A stretch of DNA of 64,000 bases. It comes from JACJWR01 sp964556255 (GTDB taxonomy: Bacteria > Actinomycetota > Actinomycetes > S36-B12 > UBA10799). How positions within the stretch are numbered: the stretch's first letter is position 1; each line of letters opens with the position of its first letter. The DNA lies in NCBI GenBank assembly GCA_964556255.1, contig CAZKVQ010000002.1:1-64000 (forward strand), given 5' to 3'. A model generated the notes under the pieces. It did not search any database, was not told the origin of the DNA, and worked only from the letters and a program-made list of their open reading frames with translations. The position numbers and the translations under genes were made by a program. Positions 8,453 through 17,360 of this stretch are shown piece after piece.

Positions 8453-9154
8453 ATGAGCAGCCAGCAGCCATCGACCGAACCACCTGTCTATCTAGTCGTC
8501 GGCGCAGGTGAGGGAATCAGCGCTGCCACTGCGACGCTGTTCGCCGCGCGCGGCTGGCAGACGGTGCTCATCGCCAGATCGGAGACCACCGTCGAGCGGG
8601 CGGCGGAACTCGTGGCGACCGCCGCCCCCGACTCCCCTTCGCCGATTCGACTGATCGCCGATGCCTCACACCCCGCCGCGCTGCGGGAGGCCATCGAATC
8701 CCTCGACCTCGGCAGGGTCGATGTCGCCCACTTCAATGTCGGCCTGTTCCTGCCTGGCGGACTGGACACAGACCTGGGTGCCGTGAGCTCTGCTCTGGAC
8801 ACCGGCGCCGTCGCCGCGCTGGCCATGGCGCAGGCCGTGGTACCTGTGATGCGACGGGCACCCGGTACCCCGAGAACCCTGCTGTTCACCGGAGGGGGCA
8901 CCGCCGACTTCCCGATGAGGGCGAGTCTTGCCCTGGGCCTGGAGAAGGCAGCTCTTCGCAATCTTGCGCTAGGACTGGACGCGGAACTACGGGAGGAGGG
9001 GATTCACGTGGCGACCCTGACGGTCTACGGAATCGTCGCGCCTGAAACACCGTTCGCCCCCACCGCCATCGCCGATGCCATGGCAGAGCTCATCGACGAG
9101 TCCGAATCGGCATCCGAGCACTGGACGACGGTCGGCGAATTCCGCGGTCGATGA
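8453..9154 (+). CDS. SDR-family protein with atypical active site
   Basis: 233 aa from ATG 8453. The Rossmann motif GAGEGISAATATLFAARGW near the N-terminus and FNVG in place of NNAG indicate a short-chain dehydrogenase fold. At the usual YxxxK position the sequence is LGLEK, so the catalytic Tyr is missing while Lys is kept. It may bind NAD(P) without classical oxidoreductase activity, or use another residue. The substrate is unknown. Confidence 0.75.
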   Translation: MSSQQPSTEPPVYLVVGAGEGISAATATLFAARGWQTVLIARSETTVERAAELVATAAPDSPSPIRLIADASHPAALREAIESLDLGRVDVAHFNVGLFLPGGLDTDLGAVSSALDTGAVAALAMAQAVVPVMRRAPGTPRTLLFTGGGTADFPMRASLALGLEKAALRNLALGLDAELREEGIHVATLTVYGIVAPETPFAPTAIADAMAELIDESESASEHWTTVGEFRGR

Positions 9155-9246
9155 GGCAGTGCTGCCCCCTCTGCTCAGCCCGCGCCGGAGCTCTCACCTG
9201 CCACCGCACTGAGCTCGTATCCCCCTACGCAGTGGCGGTTGGCTGA

Positions 9247-10461
9247 TCAACGATCAGGGTGCAGCACGCCGTCCAACCAGTCGAAGGCGCGGGCGTGGAA
9301 CAGGGTTCGAGCACCGGATTCGCAGTGGTCACCGGCACCCTCGGCGGCCGTGAACGTCACGAACTCCTTCTCGCATGTCAGCGCGGCGGCGAGCTCGCCC
9401 GCCGTAACGCTGATCGGATCGTTCTCGCCGTTGCACACGAACGTCGGGCACCTGATATCGCCGGCGCGACCGACCAGACTGAAGTCCTTGGTAGCTTCGA
9501 CATACGCGATCGGTGTGGGCTGCTGGTGCACCAGCATGCCTCTGCGGAGCGCCCATCCCGCGGTGGGTTGCGTCGCGAGTTGTTCGAGCATCCCGGTCAC
9601 CTGCCCGATGACCTCTTTGTCACCGGCCTGGTAGCCCGCGCGCATAGGCGGCGGCAGTCGGTTGAGGAAGCCGGCGTACATGTCGTAGAAGCCGCTGTCG
9701 GAGATGCACGCAGCCAGTCGGTGGTCGACGCTGGCCGCTCGGGGCGCTAGATAGCCGCCAAGGCTCAGGCCAATCAGAGCGACGCGGGCCGGGTCCACAT
9801 CCTTTCTGGCAAGCGCGAAATCGAGGACGGGTCCGACCACGGATTCCCAGTCAGGCCGCATGGGCAGACCCTGATCGATCAGCACCGAGCCCTGCCCCGG
9901 TCCTTCGAATGCAAGCACGTTGTACCCGCGCGCCAAGGCGGCAGCAGCGTTGTAGAAGTACAACTCCTCCACGGTGCCGTCATAACCTCCGGTCAGGATT
10001 ACCGTTGGCCGCGGACGCGGGTCGTCATCAACGGCGAAGAAGTAGCCGGGCAGAGTGGTCTGCTCGTACGGGATCTTCAACAGTTCCGGTGGTTGGGCCA
10101 TCAGCGCCGCGCCGCGCTGGAACATGTCGGTCTGCCGGTGGGTCACATCGCGCAGCCGTGGATCCAGCGGAGCGGCAATGAGCATGACGCCTGCGGTCCG
10201 GTAGTAGGACGATGCCCGCCAGAACGCCAGCCTGGCAGTCTCGTCGTGACCCGCCGCTGCCGCATCCGCAGCCAGCGCGGACACCCGATCGCCAAGGGCC
10301 GACCAGGCGCCGAACCAACTGTCGAGGTCGGTTCCGGAGATCGTGCGGGCCGCGGCCAGCGCCTCGCCGATGTCGGCTCCTCCATATGGGGCGGAACCGA
10401 TCACCCTCATCGTCTCGCCATCGAGCAGGGGGTCATCCAGGACAAGCCGAGTCTCGGTCAT
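9247..10461 (-). CDS. Alpha/beta hydrolase, dihydroxypseudooxynicotine-hydrolase-like
   Basis: 404 aa. A helical N-terminal half (residues 1-130) is followed by the hydrolase core TVILTGGYDGTVEELYF, the nucleophile elbow GLSLGG, a GENDPIS acid segment and AEGAGDHCESG supplying the His. This organisation matches the esterase/C-C hydrolase group with a large helical N-terminal lid. The real substrate cannot be told. A possible -10 CATAAT (10469-10474) ends 7 nt from the ATG, so translation may be leaderless. Confidence 0.85.
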   Translation of the reverse strand: MTETRLVLDDPLLDGETMRVIGSAPYGGADIGEALAAARTISGTDLDSWFGAWSALGDRVSALAADAAAAGHDETARLAFWRASSYYRTAGVMLIAAPLDPRLRDVTHRQTDMFQRGAALMAQPPELLKIPYEQTTLPGYFFAVDDDPRPRPTVILTGGYDGTVEELYFYNAAAALARGYNVLAFEGPGQGSVLIDQGLPMRPDWESVVGPVLDFALARKDVDPARVALIGLSLGGYLAPRAASVDHRLAACISDSGFYDMYAGFLNRLPPPMRAGYQAGDKEVIGQVTGMLEQLATQPTAGWALRRGMLVHQQPTPIAYVEATKDFSLVGRAGDIRCPTFVCNGENDPISVTAGELAAALTCEKEFVTFTAAEGAGDHCESGARTLFHARAFDWLDGVLHPDR

Positions 10462-10469
10462 GCGAGGGA

Positions 10470-12218
10470 TTATGCCCGTTCGCGAAGACAGACGGGCGGC
10501 AGATCGAACCAGCGAAGGGTGTCGAAGTCAGCGCGAACCAAACCCGCCGCGACTAGCTCACCGGAGTCGGTCGGTTGGGTGTCGGGCTGGGCATCGACAA
10601 GAATGCGTCGCCCCTCCTCCAGATAGCCCTGCAACGCTGACTCGGGCGCCACATCCGCCAACCGCGGATAGACCATGGAGCCGTCCTCCGCGTAATGGAT
10701 CTGACTCAAGCGCAGTGGCGGTTCCGCAGGTCCGTTCCGGTGTCGCCAGAGGCCCGACTCCGGGTTGAACTCGTAATCCGGCAGCAGGCGCCATCCGTGC
10801 GTGGCGACCAGGTTGACCGCTTCCACGATGTACTCGAAAACTGCCTCGGAGATGAAGTAGTTGAAGTTGATGCGCGTCCAACCGGGTTTGATGCCTTCGC
10901 AACCGACTGCCACCTCGCGGCTGAACTCGTGACTCTCCTCGATGTTGATACCAAGGAGGCGATGCCCGTAAGGCCCGGCGCAGGAACAACCGCCACGGGA
11001 CTGGATACCGAAGAGGTCGTTGAGCATCGCCACCGCCGCGTTGTGGTGCAGGTATCTGCCACTGGGCGTGTGAATAGTGAAGGACACGATCGAGAGTCGT
11101 TCGGCCGAGCGGTTGCCCAGGATCTCCATGGCCGGGTTCGTTGCCCATCGGGCCATCGCCCGTGAAACGAAGTCGGCCTCGTGTGCACGAATCGTGTCGA
11201 CCCCCACAGCAGATTTCAGCTGCAGTACGAGTCCCGCGCGGATCGCCTCGATGATGGCCGGCGTCCCTGCTTCCTCTCGATGCACTATGTCGTCGAGGTA
11301 GACGTGCTCGTCCGGGTTCACAAAGAGGACGGTGCCGCCACCGACCACATCGGGCACCGTGTTGCGTACCAGGTCACGACGGACAACCAGGACACCAGGC
11401 GTCTCAGGTCCCCCGATGAACTTGTGCGGCGAGAAGAACACGGCGTCGACCGCATGTGCCGGATCCCCTTTCGCAGCCACGTCAATGTCGATGTAAGGGG
11501 CTGCGGCGGCATAGTCCCAGAAGGCCAGGGCTCCGTGGGCATGCAGTTTCGCTGTGATCCCCGGCACGTCGGACAGAATCCCCGTCACATTGCTGGCAGC
11601 GCTGAAAGAGCCGATGAGCAGCGGCCGGTCGGCGTACCTGGTCAGTTCGGTCTCAAGATGTTCGGCGTCGATCTGACCGTTGACATCCTCGTGGATCACC
11701 ACCACATCGGCGATTGACTCCCGCCATGGCAGTTCGTTGCTGTGGTGTTCATACGGTCCGATGAAGACCACCGGCCGTTGGTCGCCCGGGATCTGCTCGC
11801 TCAGGCCGTATTTGGCATCGAGGTCAGCCGGAATGCGGATGTTCAGGATCCCGACGAGTTTGTCGATCGCGCCAGTACAGCCGGCACCGGCGAAAATGAC
11901 TGCGTACTCATCGGTCGCCCCCACCGCCTTGGCCACCTCGCGGCGGGCATCCTCGCGTAGCCGCGTGGTCTGCAGACCGGTGCCGCTGCTCTCGGTGTGG
12001 GTGTTGGCGTATCGGGGTAGTACCTCATCCCGGATGAAGTCCTCGATGAACGTCAAGGCTCGACCGCTGCCGGTGTAGTCGTCGTAGGTGGCCGGGCCCG
12101 GACCGTAGGGTCCGGGCACGACCTGGTCATCACCTATCACCGAATCCCGGATGCGACGTATCAGCGGTGAGTCCAGCAATGCGGGGTCTGGTGCATTCTG
12201 CGGCGTCGACGTCTCCAT
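10470..12218 (-). CDS. Class V aminotransferase-fold PLP enzyme (cysteine-desulfurase-like)
   Basis: 582 aa, longer than SufS or IscS (about 400). It contains YDDYTGSGRAL near the start, the PLP Lys in FFSPHKFIGG, and RGGCSCAGPYGH late in the protein, where desulfurases carry the mobile Cys. The extra length is C-terminal. Homologues are annotated as class V aminotransferases of unknown substrate. No suf genes lie nearby, so an Fe-S role is not supported by context. It is followed 8 bp later by the alpha/beta hydrolase gene on the same strand. Confidence 0.8.
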   Translation of the reverse strand: METSTPQNAPDPALLDSPLIRRIRDSVIGDDQVVPGPYGPGPATYDDYTGSGRALTFIEDFIRDEVLPRYANTHTESSGTGLQTTRLREDARREVAKAVGATDEYAVIFAGAGCTGAIDKLVGILNIRIPADLDAKYGLSEQIPGDQRPVVFIGPYEHHSNELPWRESIADVVVIHEDVNGQIDAEHLETELTRYADRPLLIGSFSAASNVTGILSDVPGITAKLHAHGALAFWDYAAAAPYIDIDVAAKGDPAHAVDAVFFSPHKFIGGPETPGVLVVRRDLVRNTVPDVVGGGTVLFVNPDEHVYLDDIVHREEAGTPAIIEAIRAGLVLQLKSAVGVDTIRAHEADFVSRAMARWATNPAMEILGNRSAERLSIVSFTIHTPSGRYLHHNAAVAMLNDLFGIQSRGGCSCAGPYGHRLLGINIEESHEFSREVAVGCEGIKPGWTRINFNYFISEAVFEYIVEAVNLVATHGWRLLPDYEFNPESGLWRHRNGPAEPPLRLSQIHYAEDGSMVYPRLADVAPESALQGYLEEGRRILVDAQPDTQPTDSGELVAAGLVRADFDTLRWFDLPPVCLRERA

Positions 12219-12226
12219 ATCCGCCC

Positions 12227-12232
12227 ACTGTA
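12227..12232 (-). promoter_or_regulatory. -10 element TACAGT of the class V aminotransferase gene
   Basis: TACAGT on the minus strand ends 8 nt before the ATG at 12218, and no SD is evident. The 5' leader is therefore absent or 1-2 nt long. Confidence 0.4.
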
Positions 12233-12310
12233 CGCCCGCCCATGGGGCTGATCACGCTGTCCGCAAGCGGCAGTGCGGCCCTGCAGAGACGCAGTGGGGT
12301 AGGTTCGTAG

Positions 12311-12413
12311 TGCACTCGGGGAGTCCGGAGCAACCGGGCTGAGAAGATGGCTGGCGCGCCCGCGCAGTGTCATCGACCCGCCAACCTGATCTGGGTCATA
12401 CCAGCGGAGGAAA
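12311..12413 (+). promoter_or_regulatory. TPP (THI-box) riboswitch
   Basis: The conserved 5' CTGAGA (12340-12345) and the 3' CCTGATCTGGGTCATACCAG segment (12385-12404) followed by CGGAGGAAA are diagnostic of the TPP aptamer. The GGAGG of the thiB ribosome-binding site (12406-12410) overlaps the conserved 3' part of the aptamer, so ligand binding could mask it directly. No separate terminator stem is visible before the GTG, which favours translational control. Confidence 0.93.
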
Positions 12414-12414
12414 C

Positions 12415-13548
12415 GTGTCCGATCTGCCCATGCTGCGCCGCGACCGCCCAGCGAGCCGTCCCTCACCACGAGCGCTGAAAGTCGCAGCGGGAGTCTTCGC
12501 GCTGACCCTGAGCTTGGTGGCGTGCAGCTCCACGAACTCAGGCGATAACGCGTCACCTACATCGTCGCCAATTGCCGGTGACACCGTCCGGCTCGTGACC
12601 TACGACGCCTACGCGATCTCCGACGCCACCCTGGCCGACTTCACCAAACAGACCGGGATCAAGGTGGAGGTGAGCAAGTCCGGTGACGGTGCCGAAGTCG
12701 TCAACCGAGCCATTCTCACGAAGGACAACCCGGAGGGTGATGTCCTGTTCGGGGTGGACAACAATCTGCTGAGTCGAGCGATCGACCAGGGACTCTTCAC
12801 CGAGTACGCGGCCGCAGGGCTGGATTCGATTCCGGCCCAGTATCGGATGGATCCGACCAAGCACGTCACACCGATCGACGTCGGAGACGTCTGCGTGAAC
12901 TACGACCGCACCTGGTTCGAGCAGAAGAACATCCCGGTGCCGACGACCCTGGACGACCTTACGAAGCCGGAGTACAAGAATCTGCTCGTGGTGGAGAATC
13001 CGGCCACCAGCACCCCGGGGCTGGCATTCCTACTCGCGACCGTGGCGAAGTCGGGTGAGAGCCGCTACCAGGACTACTGGAAGTCGCTCAGGAACAACGG
13101 TGTACTGGTTGTCAATGACTGGAGCACGGCCTACGAAAAGGAGTTCAGCGGCGGCACCGGCAAGGGCCCCCGACCGCTGGTCGTGTCGTACGCCTCCTCC
13201 CCGGCCGCCGAAGTGGTATTCGCCGATCCCAAGCCGGCGGACGGGAAGTCCACCACCGGCAGCCTCGACCAGACCTGCTACCGGCAAGTCGAATTCGCGG
13301 GGGTGCTTGCGAACGCGAAGAACACCGAGGGCGCAAAGAAGCTCGTCGACTTCATGATCACCAAGACGTACCAGTCCGATCTCCCGCTGAACAACTTCGT
13401 GTTTCCCGTGCTGCCGGGAGTCACCTTGCCGAAGGAGTTCACCGACAACGCAACCCTCGTGGCGCGACCGTTGTCGGTGCCCCCCGAGCAGGTGGCGGCC
13501 AACCGTGACCAGTGGGTGAGTACATGGACGGACACCGTTCAACGTTGA
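12415..13548 (+). CDS. thiB: Thiamine ABC transporter substrate-binding lipoprotein
   Basis: 377 aa from GTG 12415, with GGAGG 4 nt upstream. The lipobox LSLVAC at the end of a hydrophobic signal predicts lipid anchoring on the outer face of the membrane. The mature domain starts TVRLVTYDAYAISDATLADF, typical of ThiB-type iron/thiamine periplasmic-binding proteins, and continues with GVDNNLL and VCVNYDRTWF. It captures thiamine or its phosphates for ThiPQ. The riboswitch upstream and permease/ATPase genes downstream fix the assignment. Confidence 0.93.
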   Translation: MSDLPMLRRDRPASRPSPRALKVAAGVFALTLSLVACSSTNSGDNASPTSSPIAGDTVRLVTYDAYAISDATLADFTKQTGIKVEVSKSGDGAEVVNRAILTKDNPEGDVLFGVDNNLLSRAIDQGLFTEYAAAGLDSIPAQYRMDPTKHVTPIDVGDVCVNYDRTWFEQKNIPVPTTLDDLTKPEYKNLLVVENPATSTPGLAFLLATVAKSGESRYQDYWKSLRNNGVLVVNDWSTAYEKEFSGGTGKGPRPLVVSYASSPAAEVVFADPKPADGKSTTGSLDQTCYRQVEFAGVLANAKNTEGAKKLVDFMITKTYQSDLPLNNFVFPVLPGVTLPKEFTDNATLVARPLSVPPEQVAANRDQWVSTWTDTVQR

Positions 13549-13579
13549 GTGCGGCCCCTAAGGCGCTCCGCGGAATCCG

Positions 13580-15268
13580 ATGACCATCAACGGACTGGCC
13601 ACTGAACCGGTGACAGCCGGCCGGCGGCGTACCGGCGGACGTCGGACGCACGCGGTGCGCTGGGCCGTCCTCGCCGTTCCGCTGGCCTTCATCGGTGTCT
13701 TCTTCCTCTATCCCGTCGGTGCGCTCCTCTACCGGGCACTGCACCCTGGTTCCCATTGGGACCTGTCGGCTCTGGTTCGGGTGGCCGATTCGCCGGCCAT
13801 GCGGCAGGTGGTGGCCTTCACCCTGTGGCAGGCGGTGCTGTCGACCGCCCTGGTGCTCGCGGTGGGCTTGCCGTCGGCCTGGGTGGTCTCCCGTTACTCC
13901 TTCCCGGGTCGGGGACTCGTCGAGACGCTGGCGACCGTCGCATTCATCATGCCGACGGTGGTGGTTGCGACGGCCGTGTCTGCCGCCCTCTCCCCCGGTG
14001 GTCCCTTCGGTTGGGCGGTGCCGGATGGCTGGGACAGGGGCTTACCCGCAATCCTGATCGCGCACGTCTACTTCAACTACGCCGTAGTGCTCAGAATGGT
14101 GGGTAGCTATTGGCGGCAGTTGGACAGGGCACCCGAGTTGGCGGCTGCTGCGCTGGGAGCCAGTCCCTGGCGGGTTTTCGCCACGGTGACCTGGCCCCGC
14201 TTGAAACCCGCGGTCTGGGCGGCGGCCGGCATCGTCTTCCTGTTCACGGTGACCTCGTTCGGGGTGGTGCTGCTGCTGGGGCTGCCCGGTCAGGCGACGA
14301 TCGAGGTGGAGATCCAGCGTCAGGTGCTGTTCCTGTTCAACTTGCCGCTGGGTGCTGCGCTCTCGCTCATCCAGATACTGATAGTCATCGCGATGCTGGT
14401 TGTGCAATCGCTGCTGTCCCGCAACCTCGCCAGCGGGGTTGAGGTGCTGGATCCAACGGGGGCCGACCGACCTGCCCGTAGCGGTCGGGACCGGCTCGCG
14501 GTGCTGGTGTTCCTCGTTGTTTCGCTGCTCCTGTTGGTGGGTCCGATCGCGGCAGTGTTCCAGCGGGCCATGGCGACCGGAGGCGGATACGGGTTCGACA
14601 ACTTCCAAGCATTGGGGTCCAGCCGCGCCGGCAGCATCCTTTTCGTACCTCCGACAACGGCGATCGCAAATTCGCTTCTCTTCGCCACAACTGCCACCGT
14701 CATCGCGATGGTGGTCGGTTCGCTCGCCGCCTTCGCACTGGCCTCCGGATCGGCAAGGGTGCTCTCCGGTGCCCTGCTGTTGCCGTTGGGGGTATCGGCG
14801 GTGACCCTCGGGTTCGGGGCACTGATCGCGTTCGATTCCGCGCCTCTGAACCTTCGCGGTTCGCCGTGGTTGGTACCGATTGTGCAGTCCCTGGTTGCCA
14901 TCCCCTTCGTAGTCAGGACCATGGTGCCGGTTTTGCGGGCCATCCGGGTGAGCCTGCGCGAGGCCGCCGCTGTCCTGGGGGCGTCGCCTTGGCAGGTCGT
15001 GAGGACGATCGATGTTCCATTGGTGGCCCGTTCCGCCGTGGTGGCAGCCGGATTCGCCTTCGCGATCTCACTAGGCGAGTTCGGTGCCACGGTGTTCGTG
15101 GCACGGGGGGACCATCCCACCGTGCCCATCGCGATCTACCGGTTCCTCGGTAGCCCGGGTGCCTCGAATCAAGGCCAGGCGATGGCGATGGCCGCCATCC
15201 TGGTCGTGCTCACCGCCACCGTCGTGCTCATCACCGACCGCTTCCGAGTACCGGAGGTGTCATCGTGA
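13580..15268 (+). CDS. thiP: Thiamine ABC transporter permease (fused two-domain)
   Basis: 562 aa with about 12 transmembrane helices in two homologous halves, as in ThiP. Each half has an EAA-type cytoplasmic loop: ELAAAALGASPWRVF in the first and EAAAVLGASPWQVV in the second, which dock on the ATPase. It forms the membrane channel with ThiB and ThiQ. It starts 31 bp after thiB and overlaps thiQ by 4 bp, so the two are translationally coupled. Confidence 0.92.
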   Translation: MTINGLATEPVTAGRRRTGGRRTHAVRWAVLAVPLAFIGVFFLYPVGALLYRALHPGSHWDLSALVRVADSPAMRQVVAFTLWQAVLSTALVLAVGLPSAWVVSRYSFPGRGLVETLATVAFIMPTVVVATAVSAALSPGGPFGWAVPDGWDRGLPAILIAHVYFNYAVVLRMVGSYWRQLDRAPELAAAALGASPWRVFATVTWPRLKPAVWAAAGIVFLFTVTSFGVVLLLGLPGQATIEVEIQRQVLFLFNLPLGAALSLIQILIVIAMLVVQSLLSRNLASGVEVLDPTGADRPARSGRDRLAVLVFLVVSLLLLVGPIAAVFQRAMATGGGYGFDNFQALGSSRAGSILFVPPTTAIANSLLFATTATVIAMVVGSLAAFALASGSARVLSGALLLPLGVSAVTLGFGALIAFDSAPLNLRGSPWLVPIVQSLVAIPFVVRTMVPVLRAIRVSLREAAAVLGASPWQVVRTIDVPLVARSAVVAAGFAFAISLGEFGATVFVARGDHPTVPIAIYRFLGSPGASNQGQAMAMAAILVVLTATVVLITDRFRVPEVSS

Positions 15269-16338
15269 CCGACATCAGGCTCGACTCGGTACGCGTCGCC
15301 TATGGCACGGAACCGGTGGTTCGTGACGTGTCGTTCGCCGTCGGGAGCGGCCAATGCCTAGCTGTGCTCGGACCCAGCGGCTGCGGCAAATCCACCCTGC
15401 TTCGAGCCATCGCCGGTATTGAACCCTTGGCTGGTGGGCGGGTGACCGTCAATGGAAGGGACCTGGCCAGCGTGCCCACCCACAAGCGCGGCATCGGTCT
15501 GATGTTTCAGAACCACTCGCTGTTCCCGCACATGTCGGCAGCGGCGAACATCGGCTACGGCCTTCGGATGGCCGGCTGGCCGCGGCAGGCGGCGGGCGAT
15601 CGAATCAGCGAGCTGCTCGCCGCCGTCGGGCTAGAGGGCCGCGGGGAAGATGCGGTCACCGCGCTCTCGGGCGGCGAGCAGCAACGCGTGGCCCTGGCCC
15701 GCACTCTGGCTCCGCGACCCGGGATCGTGCTGCTCGACGAGCCCCTGGGGTCGCTGGATCGAGCCCTGCGCGAGGACCTCCTCGTGACGATGGCGGAGAG
15801 TTTCCACCGCGACGGCACCACCGTCATCTACGTCACCCACGACCATAGCGAGGCGTTTGAATTCGGCGACCAGGTGGCAGTCATGAAGTCCGGTCAGATC
15901 CTGCAGGAGAGCCCTCCCACGACCCTGTGGTCCACGCCAGCGACGGCCTGGGTAGCTCGATTCCTGGGATTGGCGAACATCCTGCCCCGGACCACCGCCA
16001 CCACTCTGCTACCTGAGGCACTCGCAGTCACTTCCGGAGCTCAACAGGCGCGACAGTTCCTCCTCCGACCCGACCTGCTCGGCCTCGAGTACCGACGGCG
16101 GTCCGACATGGTGTTATCAGGGGAACGGTGGCGCGGCGAGGACGAGGTCCGCCTCCCGGTCAAGGTGGCGCGGACGTCGTTCAGGGGCGAGAACCTCGTC
16201 GTCGGAGTGACTGCGGCGGTGGTCGAGGACCCGATCGAGGTGTGGACATCGATCGGGGCCGCGGGCCGCACCTTCGCGCTGGGCGACGAACTTCTCCTGA
16301 CGGTTCCGGACAGAGCCCTTGTCGCCCTGGGTGATTGA
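15265..16338 (+). CDS. thiQ: Thiamine ABC transporter ATP-binding protein
   Basis: 357 aa. Walker A GPSGCGKS, Q-loop FQNHSLFPHM, signature LSGGEQQR, Walker B IVLLDEP and H-loop VTHDHSEAF are all intact. It has about 110 extra C-terminal residues compared with short ThiQ, probably a TOBE-like regulatory domain (FLLRPDLLGLE). It energises ThiP. Its last gene position in the riboswitch operon and the GTGA overlap with thiP support the assignment over a generic CUT1/iron ATPase. Confidence 0.9.
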   Translation: MTDIRLDSVRVAYGTEPVVRDVSFAVGSGQCLAVLGPSGCGKSTLLRAIAGIEPLAGGRVTVNGRDLASVPTHKRGIGLMFQNHSLFPHMSAAANIGYGLRMAGWPRQAAGDRISELLAAVGLEGRGEDAVTALSGGEQQRVALARTLAPRPGIVLLDEPLGSLDRALREDLLVTMAESFHRDGTTVIYVTHDHSEAFEFGDQVAVMKSGQILQESPPTTLWSTPATAWVARFLGLANILPRTTATTLLPEALAVTSGAQQARQFLLRPDLLGLEYRRRSDMVLSGERWRGEDEVRLPVKVARTSFRGENLVVGVTAAVVEDPIEVWTSIGAAGRTFALGDELLLTVPDRALVALGD

Positions 16339-16385
16339 CCATTGGACGTTGGGGCGGCTTCGTCACGATGCCCACTGGCTCCATT

Positions 16386-16421
16386 CCTCCCCGTGCGGTC
16401 CATCCTCCCCGTGCGGTCCAT
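16386..16421 (+). repeat. 18-bp tandem repeat abutting the assembly gap
   Basis: The unit CCTCCCCGTGCGGTCCAT is present twice, perfectly and head to tail, and the second copy ends exactly at the first N. The array very likely continues into the gap and caused it. Confidence 0.85.
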
Positions 16422-16521
16422 NNNNNNNNNNNNNNNNNNNNNNNNNNNNNNNNNNNNNNNNNNNNNNNNNNNNNNNNNNNNNNNNNNNNNNNNNNNNNNN
16501 NNNNNNNNNNNNNNNNNNNNN
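16422..16521. other. Assembly gap (100 N)
   Basis: Exactly 100 N, the conventional placeholder for a gap of unknown size. It lies between the thiQ end and the CYTH-like gene, so the promoter of the signalling operon may be inside it. Confidence 1.
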
Positions 16522-16540
16522 CCGACCTCAAGGAGCCACC

Positions 16541-17356
16541 ATGGCCAGGCGCCGCACGGACGTGACATCGCGGGAGTACAAGGTGATGCTCAAGCCGTCT
16601 CTCTTCGACGGCGACGAGCACGGGCTCAGTGCCGTCGTGGACCGGTTCTGGCAAGCAGTGGAAACGGCCCTGGAACCTCTGGGAATCCCCGCCAAGGGTT
16701 CATTCTCGGAGGTCAAGGCGCGTCGCCTCATCAGATTCTTCGACACCGACCTGAACGCCATCAACGCCGACTCCTACATCGTGCGCGAGCGCGAGGACGT
16801 TGCCACAGGCGAACGCGAGGTGACTTTGAAGTTCCGTCACCCCGATCGATACGTGGCGTCCGATCGGGTGATGGACCCGGCCGACGACAGCCAGGCCAAG
16901 ACGAAGTTCGAGGAAGACGTCAAACCACCCTTCGTCAGCGTGTTCAGCTACTCGACCACCCAACCGCTCTCCGCGGAGCAGGCACTGTCGCACGTTCAGG
17001 ACGTGGTCGATTTGTTCCCCGGACTGCCAGAGGCACTGGATGAGTCTGCCCATGGCGAAGAGCTCGTTCTCGTGCGCGACTTCACGGCCCGGGAACTGGT
17101 TCTCGAAGGTGCCTCGCTGCTGTTGGGCAAGCGCGACATTGTTGCCGAGTGCGCCATGGTCGCGTGGTACGACGAGGGTGAAGCGGACACCACCCCGGTG
17201 GTGATCGAGTTCAGCTTCAAATATGGAGATGACCAGGAGGACTACCGCGGCTCGGTCGCTCGGGACGCCTTCGAAGTGTTGAACGTGCTGCACAAGGGAC
17301 TCGGCGACTGGGTCGATCCCGAGCCCCGGACTAAGACCTCCTTCGTCTACAGCTGA
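16541..17356 (+). CDS. CYTH-like (triphosphate tunnel) domain protein
   Basis: 271 aa from ATG 16541, preceded by AAGGAG. REYKVML at the N-terminus resembles the CYTH ExExK signature with the first Glu missing. RFFDTDLNAINADSYIVRERED (about 67-88) matches the YFDTxxxxLxxxxxxLRxR strand pair, and EVTLKF the following TxK strand. ECAMVAWY and VIEFSFKYG supply later acidic/basic tunnel strands. CYTH enzymes include adenylate cyclase IV, thiamine triphosphatase and inorganic triphosphatase; which applies is unclear. It is 4 bp upstream of a GGDEF gene, suggesting a nucleotide-related role. The assignment is mine from motifs and is moderately sure. Confidence 0.55.
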   Translation: MARRRTDVTSREYKVMLKPSLFDGDEHGLSAVVDRFWQAVETALEPLGIPAKGSFSEVKARRLIRFFDTDLNAINADSYIVREREDVATGEREVTLKFRHPDRYVASDRVMDPADDSQAKTKFEEDVKPPFVSVFSYSTTQPLSAEQALSHVQDVVDLFPGLPEALDESAHGEELVLVRDFTARELVLEGASLLLGKRDIVAECAMVAWYDEGEADTTPVVIEFSFKYGDDQEDYRGSVARDAFEVLNVLHKGLGDWVDPEPRTKTSFVYS

Positions 17357-17360
17357 TCGG

